64,000 nt of DNA, from NCBI RefSeq assembly GCF_900143215.1, contig NZ_FRDM01000001.1:1-64000 (forward strand). The letters are read 5' to 3'. A program made the position numbers and the translations under genes. Below the pieces are notes generated by a model, which saw only the letters and a program-made list of their open reading frames with translations, was not told the origin of the DNA and did not search any database. Source of the stretch: Geodermatophilus obscurus (GTDB taxonomy: Bacteria > Actinomycetota > Actinomycetes > Mycobacteriales > Geodermatophilaceae). Shown here piece after piece: positions 9,073 through 18,587 of this stretch (within the stretch, counting starts at the first letter, position 1; every line of letters starts with the position of its first letter).

Positions 9073-10814
9073 CGGAGCAGGGCCCGCAGCCGCTCGGCCT
9101 TCTCGGGCGTCCAGTCCGCGGGGCGGAGCAACAGCGCCCAGGCGTCGACCGACTCGCGGGTGTAGCGGTGCCCGTGGCCTTCGGGGACGTCGGTGGAGAA
9201 CGGCATGTCCAGGGTGACCTGCCAGAACGTGACCAGGGGGATCCAGGTCATCTCGGGCAGGACGTCGCGCCCGGGGTCCTCGGCCAGCCAGTCGGGCCGG
9301 CCGAACAGCAGCGACGGGCTCCACCAGGTGACCGGGTCCGACGGGTGCTGCAGGATCAGCACGCGGGTGCCGGTCCACGGCTCGCCGGCCGGCGGGGCGC
9401 CGCCGCTGATCTCGTTGCTGAACCGCACCGTGCGCCCATCCCGGTACACCGGCTCGATCTCGCGGCTGCCGGCGTCGCGCCCGTCGCGGAACTCGGTGTG
9501 CAGGGCGTTGAAGTTCGGGGGGCCGACGAACAGCGCCCCGGTCACCCGGTTGCGCAGGTCGAATTCTCCGCTGAAGGCCGCCTCCGCGCCGAAGGAGCCC
9601 AGGCTCTCCCCGAAGACGTACAGCTCCGGGCGGTCATCGGGGGGCAACGCCGCCCACCGCTCGTACACGGCGTCGAACAGCTCCCGCCCGGCGGCCCGCG
9701 CCCGGTCCTGGTCGATGAGGTAGGACAGCCCCGAGGGGACGTAGGAGTACTGCATCGCGACGACCGCCGAGTCGCCGGCGGCGATGTACTCGAACGCCGA
9801 CAACGAGCCGGCGTCCAGCCAGCCGCGGCCGGTGGTGGTGGCGACCATCAGCCGGGCCCGGTCGAAGCCGCCGGCCTGCTCCAGGTCCTCGACGGCGGCC
9901 TGCGCCCGAGCCCCGACGTCGTCGGTGGTCGCGACGCCGCCGTAGATCCGGATCGGCTCGGGCGCCTCCGTGCCGGTGAACGCGCCGATCTCGGCAGCCG
10001 ACGGGCCGCCGGCGACGAAGGTGCGGCCCTCCCGGCCCAGGCCGTCCCAGCCGATCAGCGACCCCGGCCCGCCCGAGCGCAGCCGGCTGGTCGGGCGCTC
10101 GACACCGTCGGGGGTCTCCTGGTCCTCCAGCGCGAACGCCCGATCGGCAGCAGCGAGCAACCCGTCGACCGCCACCCCGCTGACCAGCACGATCGCGAGG
10201 ACGGCCACGGCGAGCCCGCCGAGGGCCCGGGCGGCGGACGGGCCGATCCACCGGGACAGCAGCCGGGTGATCACCCGCGCCGCGCCACGAACCAGGCGGC
10301 ACACGGCGAGGATCACGGCGAACACGACCAGGGCGACGACCGGGGCGAGCAGCGCCCGCCCCAGCGGCTCGGCCGGCATCCCCATCAGCTCGCGCAGCGT
10401 TCCCTGCCACCGCCGGCCGAGGACGAAGAACACCGTGCCGATCACCACCACGGCGACGGCGAACACCCGCCACGACCACCGGCGCGGCGGGCGGGGGCCG
10501 CGGTCGGCCAGCGCCCGCCACACCGCGGCGGCCAGCACACCCAGCCCGTAGCCCATCGCGGCGCTGATCCCGCTGACCACACCCTGGGCAACGCCACTGC
10601 GCGGCAACAGCGACGGGGTCAAGGACGCGCACACCAGCAGCAGCGCCCCCCAGCTCCCGGGCAGCGACAGGCTCCACCACCGCGGCGCCGGCCGACCGGT
10701 CCTCCCCGGCCCCCGGTCGCCCCGGGGCGGGGGCGACTCGACGGGCCGGCTGTCCGGATCAACGGCGGATGGCCCGGTCATGGCCGGCGACCCGGCCGGA
10801 TGCGCGCCGGTCAC
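9069..10814 (-). CDS. alpha/beta-hydrolase family membrane protein (COG4425 type)
   Basis: The protein has about 581 residues from the GTG at 10812-10814, which has GGAGG seven bases before it; an in-frame GTG at 10829 is possible. The N-terminal third holds four to five hydrophobic helices (for example SWGALLLVCASLTPSLLP). The C-terminal half is a cytoplasmic or periplasmic hydrolase domain with the nucleophile motif YVFGESLGSFG and a late His (EGHGHRYTRES). This arrangement matches the COG4425 predicted membrane-associated hydrolases common in actinobacteria. It forms a coupled pair with the Vps62-like gene. The substrate is unknown; membrane-lipid or wall esters are plausible. Confidence 0.85.
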   Translation of the reverse strand: MTGAHPAGSPAMTGPSAVDPDSRPVESPPPRGDRGPGRTGRPAPRWWSLSLPGSWGALLLVCASLTPSLLPRSGVAQGVVSGISAAMGYGLGVLAAAVWRALADRGPRPPRRWSWRVFAVAVVVIGTVFFVLGRRWQGTLRELMGMPAEPLGRALLAPVVALVVFAVILAVCRLVRGAARVITRLLSRWIGPSAARALGGLAVAVLAIVLVSGVAVDGLLAAADRAFALEDQETPDGVERPTSRLRSGGPGSLIGWDGLGREGRTFVAGGPSAAEIGAFTGTEAPEPIRIYGGVATTDDVGARAQAAVEDLEQAGGFDRARLMVATTTGRGWLDAGSLSAFEYIAAGDSAVVAMQYSYVPSGLSYLIDQDRARAAGRELFDAVYERWAALPPDDRPELYVFGESLGSFGAEAAFSGEFDLRNRVTGALFVGPPNFNALHTEFRDGRDAGSREIEPVYRDGRTVRFSNEISGGAPPAGEPWTGTRVLILQHPSDPVTWWSPSLLFGRPDWLAEDPGRDVLPEMTWIPLVTFWQVTLDMPFSTDVPEGHGHRYTRESVDAWALLLRPADWTPEKAERLRALLR

Positions 10815-11135
10815 GTCCTCGCCTCCCACAGCGGCCTTCCGCGCCGGGAGACGGTGGCGGCGTCGAGCGCGGTGATCAGCTGCTGCTGGGACAGCTCGCC
10901 GAGAGTGCTCACGGCGTTCTCGGCACCGTCGGGGGTGTCGATGCGCCTGGTGCCACCGTGGTGGCCAGCCAGACCAACGTCGTACCGAAAGGGCCTGAAC
11001 GTGTCGGAGCGACGAGTAGGGGATGGGAGCCGACTGGCTGCCCGATCGCCGGCCTGACGGATATCTCGCAGGCAGGCACCGCCGGCGTCACGGACAACCC
11101 GATCACCCCGGCGTCCGAGGCCTTGCTCCAGCGCG
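10815..11135. other. intergenic stretch, no gene seen
   Basis: A minus-strand open frame ends at 10811 (LGELSQQQLITALDAATVSR), which could be the tail of a lost gene. I do not recognise it and no start or upstream domain supports it. Confidence 0.3.
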
Positions 11136-11600
11136 GTGATGTGGCCATTGGGCATCGTGCTCCTCGACCTGATGCCGTCCATCCCCGACCGCCCTCGCGG
11201 CATGTTGGACCTCATGGAGCCCCGCATCATTGTGGCTCACGTTGTGCTGCGGGCGGTGCGCCAGTTGTCGTCGCCGGAAGATGTGCAGGTCGCCGTGGAC
11301 AGGATCCTGCCCAAGCTGGCACACCTGCCAGCGCAAGCCGAGTTCGGGCAGCTTCTGGGACACCAAGAGGGCGCCGGGCACGGGCTGGCGAGCGAGGAAG
11401 CGGCCAAGGCCTACGAGCAGGCACTGGCGCAGGCCGTGGAGGAAGCCCCAGCTGAGGAGTTGGCCGCAGAGAGGGATCTGCTGCGGCTCCTCCTCGCGGT
11501 TGAACGGACGACTGGCCGATCACCGCTGCGACCGGAGCAGGTGACCCCGGAGCTCACCGTGGCTGTACTGATGAGCGCAGTCGGGGAATCGAGAAGCCAG
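11136..11600 (+). pseudogene. unknown protein fragment, probably interrupted by IS remnants
   Basis: The first ~150 codons look like genuine protein (MLDLMEPRIIVAHVVLRAV, AAERDLLRLLLAVERTTG): helical, acidic and with normal codon bias. After about 11600 the frame runs into a transposase remnant and loses sense. I do not recognise the family. It has the look of the C-terminal helical part of a larger NTPase-type protein, but that is a guess. The upstream part, if any, is missing. Confidence 0.4.
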
Positions 11601-11622
11601 TCCGAGGGCAGCCGGGCTGTCG

Positions 11623-11787
11623 AACGGAGCCCACGGCTGGCACCGCTGGGTCGTCGAACGCACGATCCGCTAGCTGCTGTCCTACAACCGCCTGGCCCTG
11701 CGCTACGACCGCACCGCCACGACCATCACCGCGCTGGCCCGGCTCGCCATCACTCTCGTCTGCGCCCGCCGGCTCCAGACCAACTGA
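11623..11787 (+). pseudogene. IS5-type transposase, C-terminal fragment with internal stop
   Basis: The frame reads HRWVVERTIR, then a TAG where this family has Trp, then LLSYNRLALRYDRTATT and ARLAITLVCARRL before TGA at 11785-11787. WVVERT and the R-Y-x-R run are the hallmark of the DDE C-terminal region of IS5-family transposases. Only about 54 codons remain, so it is inactive. It abuts a second, oppositely oriented IS5-type fragment. Confidence 0.7.
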
Positions 11788-12140
11788 TGCAATGTCTTCT
11801 CAGCCTCAGAACTTGTTTCATGACGCCAGTTAGCTGTCGATAGCAGATCAGGGCGCAGGCCAGCTGAAGTAGCCCGAGGTGGATGTCGGCGCGGCGCTCG
11901 TAGTGGATGCGTGGTCGCTTGGAGGCGTGCAGCCAGGCGAAGCCTCGTTCGACGACCCAGCGCTGCCAGCCCAGGCCGGAGCCGTGGGCGACGCCGCGGC
12001 GGGCGATGCGCGGGGTGATGCCGCGAGCCCGCCAGCTGTCGGCGGTAGGTGTCGTAGCCGCGATCGGCGAACAACTTCCGCGGCCGCCGGCGGGACGGCC
12101 GCGGCTCGGTCGCGGGGATGTCCCGATGGTGGAAGCCGCC
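11750..12140 (-). pseudogene. second IS5-type transposase fragment, frameshifted
   Basis: On the minus strand SRRRPRKLFADRGYDTYRRQ leads the fragment. The frame then changes near 12020 and continues RGITPRIARRGVAHGSGLG, RWVVERGFAWLHASKRPR, HYERRADIHLGLLQLACAL and ICYRQL. ADRGYD and WVVERGFAWLH are IS5-family DDE motifs. The frame change could be the programmed shift known in some IS427-group elements. However, the N-terminal part is absent, so I call it a relic. It overlaps or abuts the plus-strand fragment at 11.79 kb. Confidence 0.7.
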
Positions 12141-12567
12141 TACCATGCTCTGATTCGCCGCGCGGATGCGGGCGACGCCTGCCACGCTTGGTTCCTCGTC
12201 AGGAGCCTGGATGTCCACTGGGAGCGCGGAGTGGGAACTCCGGTCAGCGCGTCGCGATACCGCACGACGGTGCTCGGCAGGGTCGTGAGGGCGGGGTCGG
12301 GTCCCCGCCGTCCTGCAGCGGCACCGGACCTGCCGCGGCCGGGCGCATCTCCACACCTCCAGCACCCGACGTCGCGACCGGCCGACGGTCGGACGGTCCG
12401 ACGTCACTCGTATCGCCGGCTCCGGACCGCTCATCGTCCGGGAGCCAGGGGGGCGGAGACCCCGCGCACCACAGACTTCCCCGGCGGCGGAGGGTGGCAC
12501 GGCGTTCTCGTCCGACCGTGGTCACCGCCAAGCCGGCGTCTTCACGGCAGCTCGTTCGGGAGGGGTC
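12141..12567. other. upstream region of the aromatic-acid cluster
   Basis: No supported gene. As the only intergenic space before the five-gene aromatic module it should hold the promoter and operator, but I see no clear palindrome or -10/-35 pair. GGGAGGGG directly before the first ATG is the ribosome-binding site. Confidence 0.4.
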
Positions 12568-14058
12568 ATGACAACAGGCCGCTATGAGGAGGACACCGCG
12601 CAGAACGAGCAGCTCCTGGAGACGCACCAGGAAGGGCACCCGCTGATGCCGTACAAGGCACTGTGGGCGATCCTGCTGCTCGGCTGGGTGGTCAGCTACG
12701 CGGACCGGACGCTCACCGGACCGGTGATCGCGTGGATGATCCAGAACCAGACGGGGTTCATCGGTGACGCGTCCAACCCGGCGACGGTAGGCGGTCTGGT
12801 CGGCTCCATGTTCTTCCTGGGCTACATGCTCACCCAGTACCCGGGCGGGCGGCTCGGCGACCAGTACGGCCACCGCGAGATGATCATCGTCTCGCTACTC
12901 GCGGCGGGGGTGCTGACGATCGTCTCCGGCCTGGTCACGGGGCTCGTGGCGTTCGTCGCCGCTCGCGTGCTCACCGGTCTCGGCGAGGGCGTCTTCTACT
13001 CCAACGACCGCACCCTGATCATCAATCACACGCCGGTGGCCAAGCGGACGCTCGGGCTCGGTGTGGTCATCGTCGGTCTGTCGGTCGGCCTGACCCTCGG
13101 CATCGTCCTGACGCCGCTCCTGATCAATTGGGGGGCGAACCTCGGCATGGGCGACGGGGCCTGGCGGCTGCCCTTCTTCGTCTTCGCCGGGTTCACCTTC
13201 CTGGTCGTCATCGCGGCCTTCAGCTTCTTCCGGTCGACGATGGGCGCGATGCGGTTGGGGCCGCCGTTCCTGCGGTTGGTGCTGTTCTCGCTGCCGACCT
13301 TCGTCGTCATCGTGGCGCTGTTCCTGCTGGCCGACACGCTCGAGTGGCCGGAGTGGCTGACCGCGTCGATCGCCTCGCTCATCGCGCTGGTCTACATCGC
13401 GGTGATCGTGCGCAGCGTCAAACAGTCCGGCCGTGGCGCGGCCCTACTGAACCGCAACATGTGGCTGATCTACATCGCCTACATCGCGATCCTGTGGAAC
13501 CTGTGGTTCTTCAGCTTCTGGTCGGTCCAGATCGTGCGCGAGGCGGCGTCCAGCAGCCTCATGGCGGCCGCGCTGACCGCGGCCTTCAACGCCGGTGCCG
13601 GTATTCTCGGCTTTCCTGTCGGCGGGTGGCTGGCCGACCGCGCGATCCGGAGCGGCCGCGGTCGCAAGCCGCTGGCGCTGATCTGCACCGCCGTCTACTC
13701 CGTCCTGGTGCTGGTCTTCGGCTTCAGCATCTCCGGTGGCCGGGAGCCGTCGTTGGCCCTCCTCGGCTTGCTGCTGTTCAGCTCCGGGGTCTTCTTCAAC
13801 GCCCTGCAGCCCATCGTCCAGGGCATAACCGGCGACCTCGTGCCGGCCAGCGAGCGCGGCTCGGCGTTCGGGATGCTCAACCTGGTCTCCGAGATCGGTG
13901 CGGTCCTGAGCCCGGTCGTGAGTGGGATCCTGCGGGACGCGACCGGAAGCTGGGCCGCAGGCGTGTACGTCGCCGCCGGGATCATGATCGTGTCCTTCTT
14001 CCTCTACGCGATGGTCCGGGAGGCCCCGGCCCACCACGAGGACCCGATACCCGCCTGA
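12568..14058 (+). CDS. MFS transporter, probable aromatic-acid importer
   Basis: This 496-residue major facilitator protein has about 12 membrane helices. A motif-A-like loop follows the second helix (YPGGRLGDQYGHRE) and RVLTGLGEG follows. The ATG at 12568 has GGGAGGGG immediately upstream. It is the first gene of a same-strand run with vanillate demethylase and 4-hydroxybenzoate hydroxylase, so uptake of vanillate, 4-hydroxybenzoate or a related acid by proton symport is the natural inference. Sequence alone does not fix the substrate or exclude export. Confidence 0.85.
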   Translation: MTTGRYEEDTAQNEQLLETHQEGHPLMPYKALWAILLLGWVVSYADRTLTGPVIAWMIQNQTGFIGDASNPATVGGLVGSMFFLGYMLTQYPGGRLGDQYGHREMIIVSLLAAGVLTIVSGLVTGLVAFVAARVLTGLGEGVFYSNDRTLIINHTPVAKRTLGLGVVIVGLSVGLTLGIVLTPLLINWGANLGMGDGAWRLPFFVFAGFTFLVVIAAFSFFRSTMGAMRLGPPFLRLVLFSLPTFVVIVALFLLADTLEWPEWLTASIASLIALVYIAVIVRSVKQSGRGAALLNRNMWLIYIAYIAILWNLWFFSFWSVQIVREAASSSLMAAALTAAFNAGAGILGFPVGGWLADRAIRSGRGRKPLALICTAVYSVLVLVFGFSISGGREPSLALLGLLLFSSGVFFNALQPIVQGITGDLVPASERGSAFGMLNLVSEIGAVLSPVVSGILRDATGSWAAGVYVAAGIMIVSFFLYAMVREAPAHHEDPIPA

Positions 14059-14167
14059 TCCGGCGCGTTCCGGCAGCCGACGCGCGGCTGCCCGCACCGT
14101 CGCCTGTCCTGTCCGCAACCGCACATCCGGCGTCCCACTCCGGTGGCACCGCCCTGAGGAGAAGAAG

Positions 14168-15442
14168 ATGTCAGCACCGATCCAGGCCCCCGGCACGCCG
14201 TCGGGCCACGCCGCCTTCCGCCACTTCCCGCTCAACGCCTGGTACGCCGCCGCGTGGGACCACGAGGTGGGGCGCAATCTGCTGCCGAAGACGATCGCGG
14301 GCAAGCCGATCGTCTTCTACCGCACCACCAAAGGCCGCGCGGTGGCGCTGGCCGACGCCTGCTGGCACCGGCTCGCACCGCTTTCGATGGGCAAGCTGCG
14401 CGGTGAGGACGAGATCATGTGCGGATACCACGGCATCTGTTACGACGCCGACGGCCGGGCCACCTACATGCCGGCGCAGGAGACGATCAACCCGAGCGCG
14501 ACGGTGCACTCCTATCCGGTGGTGGAGCGGCACCGCTACGTCTGGGTGTGGACCGGCGACCCGGCCCTGGCCGACCCGGACATGATCCCCGACCTGTACA
14601 TGAACGACGACCCGAACTGGGCCGGCGACGGCAAGACCATTCACGTCAACTGCAGCTACCAGCTGATCGTCGACAACCTGATGGACCTCACGCACGAGCA
14701 GTTCGTGCATGGGTCGAGCATCGGGCACGACGCACTGTCGGAGTCGGACTTCGAGGTCACCCACGCCGGCAACACCGTCACGGTGACCAAGTGGATGCTG
14801 GGCATCGACCCGCCGCCGTTCTGGAAGCGCAACCTGCAGGACCGCTACCCCGACTACGAGGGGCCCGTGGATCGGTGGCAGATCATCCGGTACACGGCAC
14901 CGTCGACCGTGGCGATCGACGTCGGCGTCGCCAAGGCAGGCACCGGGGCGCCCGAGGGCGACCGCAGCCAGGGCGTCACCGGCACGGTGATCAACACGAT
15001 GACGCCGGAGACCGACAACACCTGTTTCTATCTCTGGGCCTTCGCGCGCGACTGGTGCCTGGACAAGCAGGTGATCACCACCCGGCTGCGTGAGGGCGTC
15101 TCGAACGTCTTCTTCGAGGACGAGGTGATGCTCGAAGCACAGCAGCGTGGTATCGAGGCCAACCCGGGCTACGACTTCTACAACCTCAACATCGATGCCG
15201 GCAGCATGTGGACCCGGCGCATCGTGCAGCGGCTGATCGACCGGGAGCTGGGCACCGAGGTCGAGGAGACCGGTGAGGCGGCGGGCAACGCCGCCAGGGA
15301 AATGAGCACCCTGACCGGCGCGGCCAACGCCGAGGAGCAGCAGAACGCCAACGGTGGCACCGGCCAGGGCGCCGAGGCAGCCGAGGCCGTTGCCCGCCAC
15401 CGCGAACAGCCGACCGCCGGCCTCATGGGCCGCGGCTTCTGA
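14168..15442 (+). CDS. vanA: vanillate O-demethylase oxygenase subunit (Rieske)
   Basis: The 424-residue protein has a Rieske [2Fe-2S] centre near residues 63-85 (CWHRLAPLSMGK and CGYHG: C-x-H, C-x2-H) and the mononuclear-iron ligands in NLMDLTHEQFVHGSS. This is the oxygenase of the Rieske demethylases that release formaldehyde from vanillate to give protocatechuate, using electrons from VanB. VanB follows 13 bases later. Family members are usually near 350 residues. Here ~60 extra C-terminal residues rich in Ala, Glu and Gln (EETGEAAGNAAREMS onward) follow the conserved part. A demethylase for syringate or another methoxy-aromatic is possible. Confidence 0.85.
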   Translation: MSAPIQAPGTPSGHAAFRHFPLNAWYAAAWDHEVGRNLLPKTIAGKPIVFYRTTKGRAVALADACWHRLAPLSMGKLRGEDEIMCGYHGICYDADGRATYMPAQETINPSATVHSYPVVERHRYVWVWTGDPALADPDMIPDLYMNDDPNWAGDGKTIHVNCSYQLIVDNLMDLTHEQFVHGSSIGHDALSESDFEVTHAGNTVTVTKWMLGIDPPPFWKRNLQDRYPDYEGPVDRWQIIRYTAPSTVAIDVGVAKAGTGAPEGDRSQGVTGTVINTMTPETDNTCFYLWAFARDWCLDKQVITTRLREGVSNVFFEDEVMLEAQQRGIEANPGYDFYNLNIDAGSMWTRRIVQRLIDRELGTEVEETGEAAGNAAREMSTLTGAANAEEQQNANGGTGQGAEAAEAVARHREQPTAGLMGRGF

Positions 15443-15455
15443 CGCGGGGCCGACG

Positions 15456-16466
15456 ATGGGAGCCACGACCCACAAGCGGTGGGGCAAAGCCCGGGTGCTC
15501 GACGTCTGCGAGGTCGCCCAGCACGTGCGGCAGGTGGTGCTCGAGCCCGAGCGGCTCGAGGCGCCCGCACCGCCGGGAAGCCACATCGACATCGGGGTGT
15601 ACGTCAACGGCCGAGCCGACGTCCGGTCCTACTCCGTCGTCGGCATGGGCGCCTACGGGTCCGAGCTCATCCTCGGCGTACAGCTGGCCCGGCAGAGCCG
15701 GGGCGGGTCGGCGTACATGCACGCGCTGCGCCGCGGGCAGGTCGTGCAGATCACCCAGCCGCTGCAGAACTTCCCGCTCAACTACGGCAAGCCCGGGTAC
15801 GTGCTGGCCGCCGGCGGGATCGGCATCACCGCACTGGTCGCGATGGGCAAGGCGCTCAAGGCCCGCGGTGCGAACTACCGCTTCGTCTACGGCGCCCGCT
15901 CGCGGAGCCTGATGGCGTTCGTCGACGAGCTGGCCGCCGAGCACGGGAACCGCATGGACCTGAGGATCGACGACGAGGGCGCCTCGCTCGACGTCGCGGA
16001 ACTGGTCGACAGCGTCCCCGAGGGGGGCGAGCTGTACGTCTGCGGCCCCACCCCGATGCTCGACGCGATCAAGGCGGCCTGGGCGAAAGCCGGCCGCCGG
16101 CCGGCCGACCTGCGGTTCGAGACCTTCGGCAGCAGTGGCCGCTTCGCCCCCGAGGCCTTCGCGGTGCGCATCCCCCGGCTCGGGCTGGAGACGCTCGTGC
16201 CGCACGACGTGTCGATGCTCGAAGCGCTCGAGGCCTGCGGTGCGGACATGATGTACGACTGCCGTCGCGGGGAGTGCGGCCTCTGTCAGGTCAAGGTGCT
16301 CGGCCTCGAGGGCGTGATCGACCACCGCGACGTCTTCCTCAGCGACGCCCAGCACGAGGCCGGCGACCGCCTGCAGTCCTGCGTCTCCCGGGTGGTGAGC
16401 CCCCGCACCGGCGGGCTGGCCGGCGCGGACGGGCAGCAGGCCGCGATCACCATCGACGTTCCCTGA
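15456..16466 (+). CDS. vanB: vanillate O-demethylase reductase subunit (PDR family)
   Basis: The protein has 336 residues from the ATG at 15456-15458, placed just after vanA. It carries an FMN/FAD-binding barrel (DVRSYSVVG), an NAD-binding domain (LAAGGIGITALVAMGKAL, YVCGPTPMLDAI) and a C-terminal plant-type [2Fe-2S] ferredoxin domain (YDCRRGECGLCQVKV plus a later SCVSR). This order is that of phthalate-dioxygenase-reductase-type proteins such as VanB. They move electrons from NAD(P)H to the Rieske oxygenase. Its position between vanA and the cupin supports the assignment. Confidence 0.88.
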   Translation: MGATTHKRWGKARVLDVCEVAQHVRQVVLEPERLEAPAPPGSHIDIGVYVNGRADVRSYSVVGMGAYGSELILGVQLARQSRGGSAYMHALRRGQVVQITQPLQNFPLNYGKPGYVLAAGGIGITALVAMGKALKARGANYRFVYGARSRSLMAFVDELAAEHGNRMDLRIDDEGASLDVAELVDSVPEGGELYVCGPTPMLDAIKAAWAKAGRRPADLRFETFGSSGRFAPEAFAVRIPRLGLETLVPHDVSMLEALEACGADMMYDCRRGECGLCQVKVLGLEGVIDHRDVFLSDAQHEAGDRLQSCVSRVVSPRTGGLAGADGQQAAITIDVP

Positions 16467-16478
16467 TCAGGAGGCGAC

Positions 16479-16805
16479 ATGAGCAGCTACCAGGCGTTCG
16501 AACTCGACGAGCTGCAGGCGGACCGGTCACGGTCCTACGCGGAGTTCCTGCGCCGGCCCGGGATCTCGATGGGCATCTACCACCTCCCGGTCGGCGGGCA
16601 GGACCCGCAGCACCCGCACTCCGCCGACGAGGTCTACGTCGTGCTGGCCGGACGCGGCACGCTGGAGGTGGAGGGCGAGCGGATCGACGTGCAGCGGGGG
16701 AGCGTCGTCTCGGTTGACGTCGGCGCCGACCACCGCTTCGTCGACGTCACCGAGGATCTCTCCGTCCTCGTCGTCTTCGCCCCGCCGGACACCCCGGAGG
16801 GCTGA
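16479..16805 (+). CDS. small cupin-domain protein
   Basis: This single-domain cupin has 108 residues. Motif 1 is intact (HPHSADEVYVVLAGRG, giving two His and a Glu as metal ligands) and motif 2 contains DHRFVDV. Its ATG has AGGAGG nearby (CAGGAGGCGAC). It sits 12 bases after vanB and before pobA, so it is likely co-transcribed. Its role is unknown: a metal-dependent isomerase or dioxygenase, or a binding protein for an aromatic intermediate, are possibilities. Confidence 0.8.
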   Translation: MSSYQAFELDELQADRSRSYAEFLRRPGISMGIYHLPVGGQDPQHPHSADEVYVVLAGRGTLEVEGERIDVQRGSVVSVDVGADHRFVDVTEDLSVLVVFAPPDTPEG

Positions 16806-16884
16806 GCGTTCGCCCGGCGGGCGACCCACCGAGCAACGGCCGGGACGCGGTCGGACCAGCGACCCACTGCAGAGGGAGCCAGCC

Positions 16885-18060
16885 ATGCGTACGCAGGTCG
16901 GGATCGTCGGGGCCGGTCCGGCGGGGTTGTTGCTGTCGCATCTGCTGCACCTGCGGGGGGTCGAGTCGGTGGTGATCGACCTCCAGACCCGTGAGTCGAT
17001 CGAGCAGACGATCAAGGCGGGGATCCTGGAGCAGGGCACGGTCGACCTGCTGCGCCAGACCGGGGTAGGGGACCGGATGATGCGCGACGGATTCGTCCAC
17101 CACGGGATCAACCTGGCCTTCTCCGGCGGTATCCACCGGATCAACATGTACGAGCTGACCGGCGGGCGGGCGGTGATGGTCTACGCCCAGCACGAGGTGC
17201 TCATCGACCTGATCGCCAAGCGACTCGCCGACGGCGCGGACCTCCGGTTCGGGGTCAGTGACACCGAGGTCGAGGGCCTGGCCACGGAGCAGCCGACCAT
17301 CCGCTTCACCCACGGGAATGCCCGGCAGACGCTGGAATGCGACTTCGTCATCGGCGCGGACGGCTCCCGCACCTCCACCCGGTTCCTCATCCCAGAGGGC
17401 AAGGTCCGCACCGACTTCTTCCGCCAGTACCCCTTCGCCTGGTTCGGGATCCTGGCCGAGGCGCCGCCTTCGTCGGATGAGCTGATCTACGCCCACTCCG
17501 AGCGCGGGTTCGTGCTCATCTCGACACGCTCGCCCAAAGTGCAGCGGATGTACTTCCAATGCGACCCGGCCACCAACGTCGACGACTGGTCGGACGACCG
17601 GATCTGGGAGGAGTTCCAGGCTCGTCTCGCCCCCTCCGGGGCGACCGTGCAGACCGGCCCGATCTTCCGGAAGGACGTGCTGCAGTTCCGCAGCTTCGTC
17701 TGCGAGCCGATGCAGTACGGGCGACTGTTCTTGGCCGGCGATGCGGCGCACACCGTGCCGCCGACGGGAGCGAAGGGCATGAACCTGGCTGTCGCGGACG
17801 TGCACGTGCTCGATCGGGCGCTCGGGGCCTACTACGACAGCAACGACATCGGCCTGCTGGAGTCCTACAGCCGGACGGCGCTGCAACGGGTGTGGCGCGG
17901 CCAGTGGTTCTCCTTCTGGATGACCTCCATGTTGCACCGCTTCTCCGACGCCACCGACTTCGATCTACGCCGCCAATTGGCCGAGCTCGAGCTGGTCACC
18001 AGCTCCCCCACGGCGGCAAAGAACCTCGCGGAGAGCTACGTCGGACTGCCCCTCACCTAG
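16885..18060 (+). CDS. pobA: 4-hydroxybenzoate 3-monooxygenase
   Basis: The protein has 391 residues, close to the ~394 usual for PobA. The ATG at 16885 follows AGAGGGAGCC. It carries the FAD dinucleotide fold GIVGAGPAGLLLSHLL, the GADGSRTSTR segment (DG motif) and the second FAD motif GRLFLAGDAAHTVPPTGAKG. The enzyme hydroxylates 4-hydroxybenzoate to protocatechuate with NAD(P)H and O2. With VanA/VanB it makes a funnel into protocatechuate. No ring-cleavage genes are in this window, so they must be elsewhere. Confidence 0.9.
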   Translation: MRTQVGIVGAGPAGLLLSHLLHLRGVESVVIDLQTRESIEQTIKAGILEQGTVDLLRQTGVGDRMMRDGFVHHGINLAFSGGIHRINMYELTGGRAVMVYAQHEVLIDLIAKRLADGADLRFGVSDTEVEGLATEQPTIRFTHGNARQTLECDFVIGADGSRTSTRFLIPEGKVRTDFFRQYPFAWFGILAEAPPSSDELIYAHSERGFVLISTRSPKVQRMYFQCDPATNVDDWSDDRIWEEFQARLAPSGATVQTGPIFRKDVLQFRSFVCEPMQYGRLFLAGDAAHTVPPTGAKGMNLAVADVHVLDRALGAYYDSNDIGLLESYSRTALQRVWRGQWFSFWMTSMLHRFSDATDFDLRRQLAELELVTSSPTAAKNLAESYVGLPLT

Positions 18061-18157
18061 CGGGTGGAGTCCGAAGCAGTGGAGCGGCTGCGCCGACCTG
18101 ACGACCTCGTGCCTGGTCGGCGACCCCGGTCGTTGACCCGGTCAGGGCGGGTTGCGA

Positions 18158-18400
18158 TCACCCGGCGAGCACGTCAGGGGTGACCCCGTGGCGCAGTTGC
18201 ACCAGGGTCACCAGCACCGGTCGACGAACACCAACCGGTCCCGGAGCCCGGCGCCGACCGCCCGCTGGCGTGGTCGACCGGCCAGCCGCGCATCCAGGTG
18301 CGCCCGCCAGTGCGGCCCCGGCTCGTCCGACGAGCTCAGCCAGGACCTCCTGGGACAGTCCGGTCACCCGGCGATCGGCGACAGCGGCGGCACGGGCCGG
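18158..18400 (-). pseudogene. transposase N-terminal fragment
   Basis: The readable part is RRVTGLSQEVLAELVGRAG and LVTLVQLRHGVTPDVLAG followed by TGA. VTGLS...LAELV and a LATLV-LRHG-THDVLA core is the N-terminal region of a DDE transposase group common in actinobacteria. The stop falls where the native protein would continue into its helix-turn-helix (CWFGVDRSTI). Only ~75 codons remain. It marks the right flank of the aromatic cluster. Confidence 0.55.
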
Positions 18401-18587
18401 CGTCCTGACACACCCGACCGCGCTGCGTTCCCCGCGAGCAAGCCTTGCCGCTGACCATGCACGAAGTCGCTGAAGAGGCACGACGGGCTCACACCAGGTG
18501 GGGCAGGCCGACTGGCACGCTCAGCCGCTTCGTGCCACCACCTGGCATCAGCCGACGGTCCTCTCGATCGGCTGCCAGCGGGGGGAT

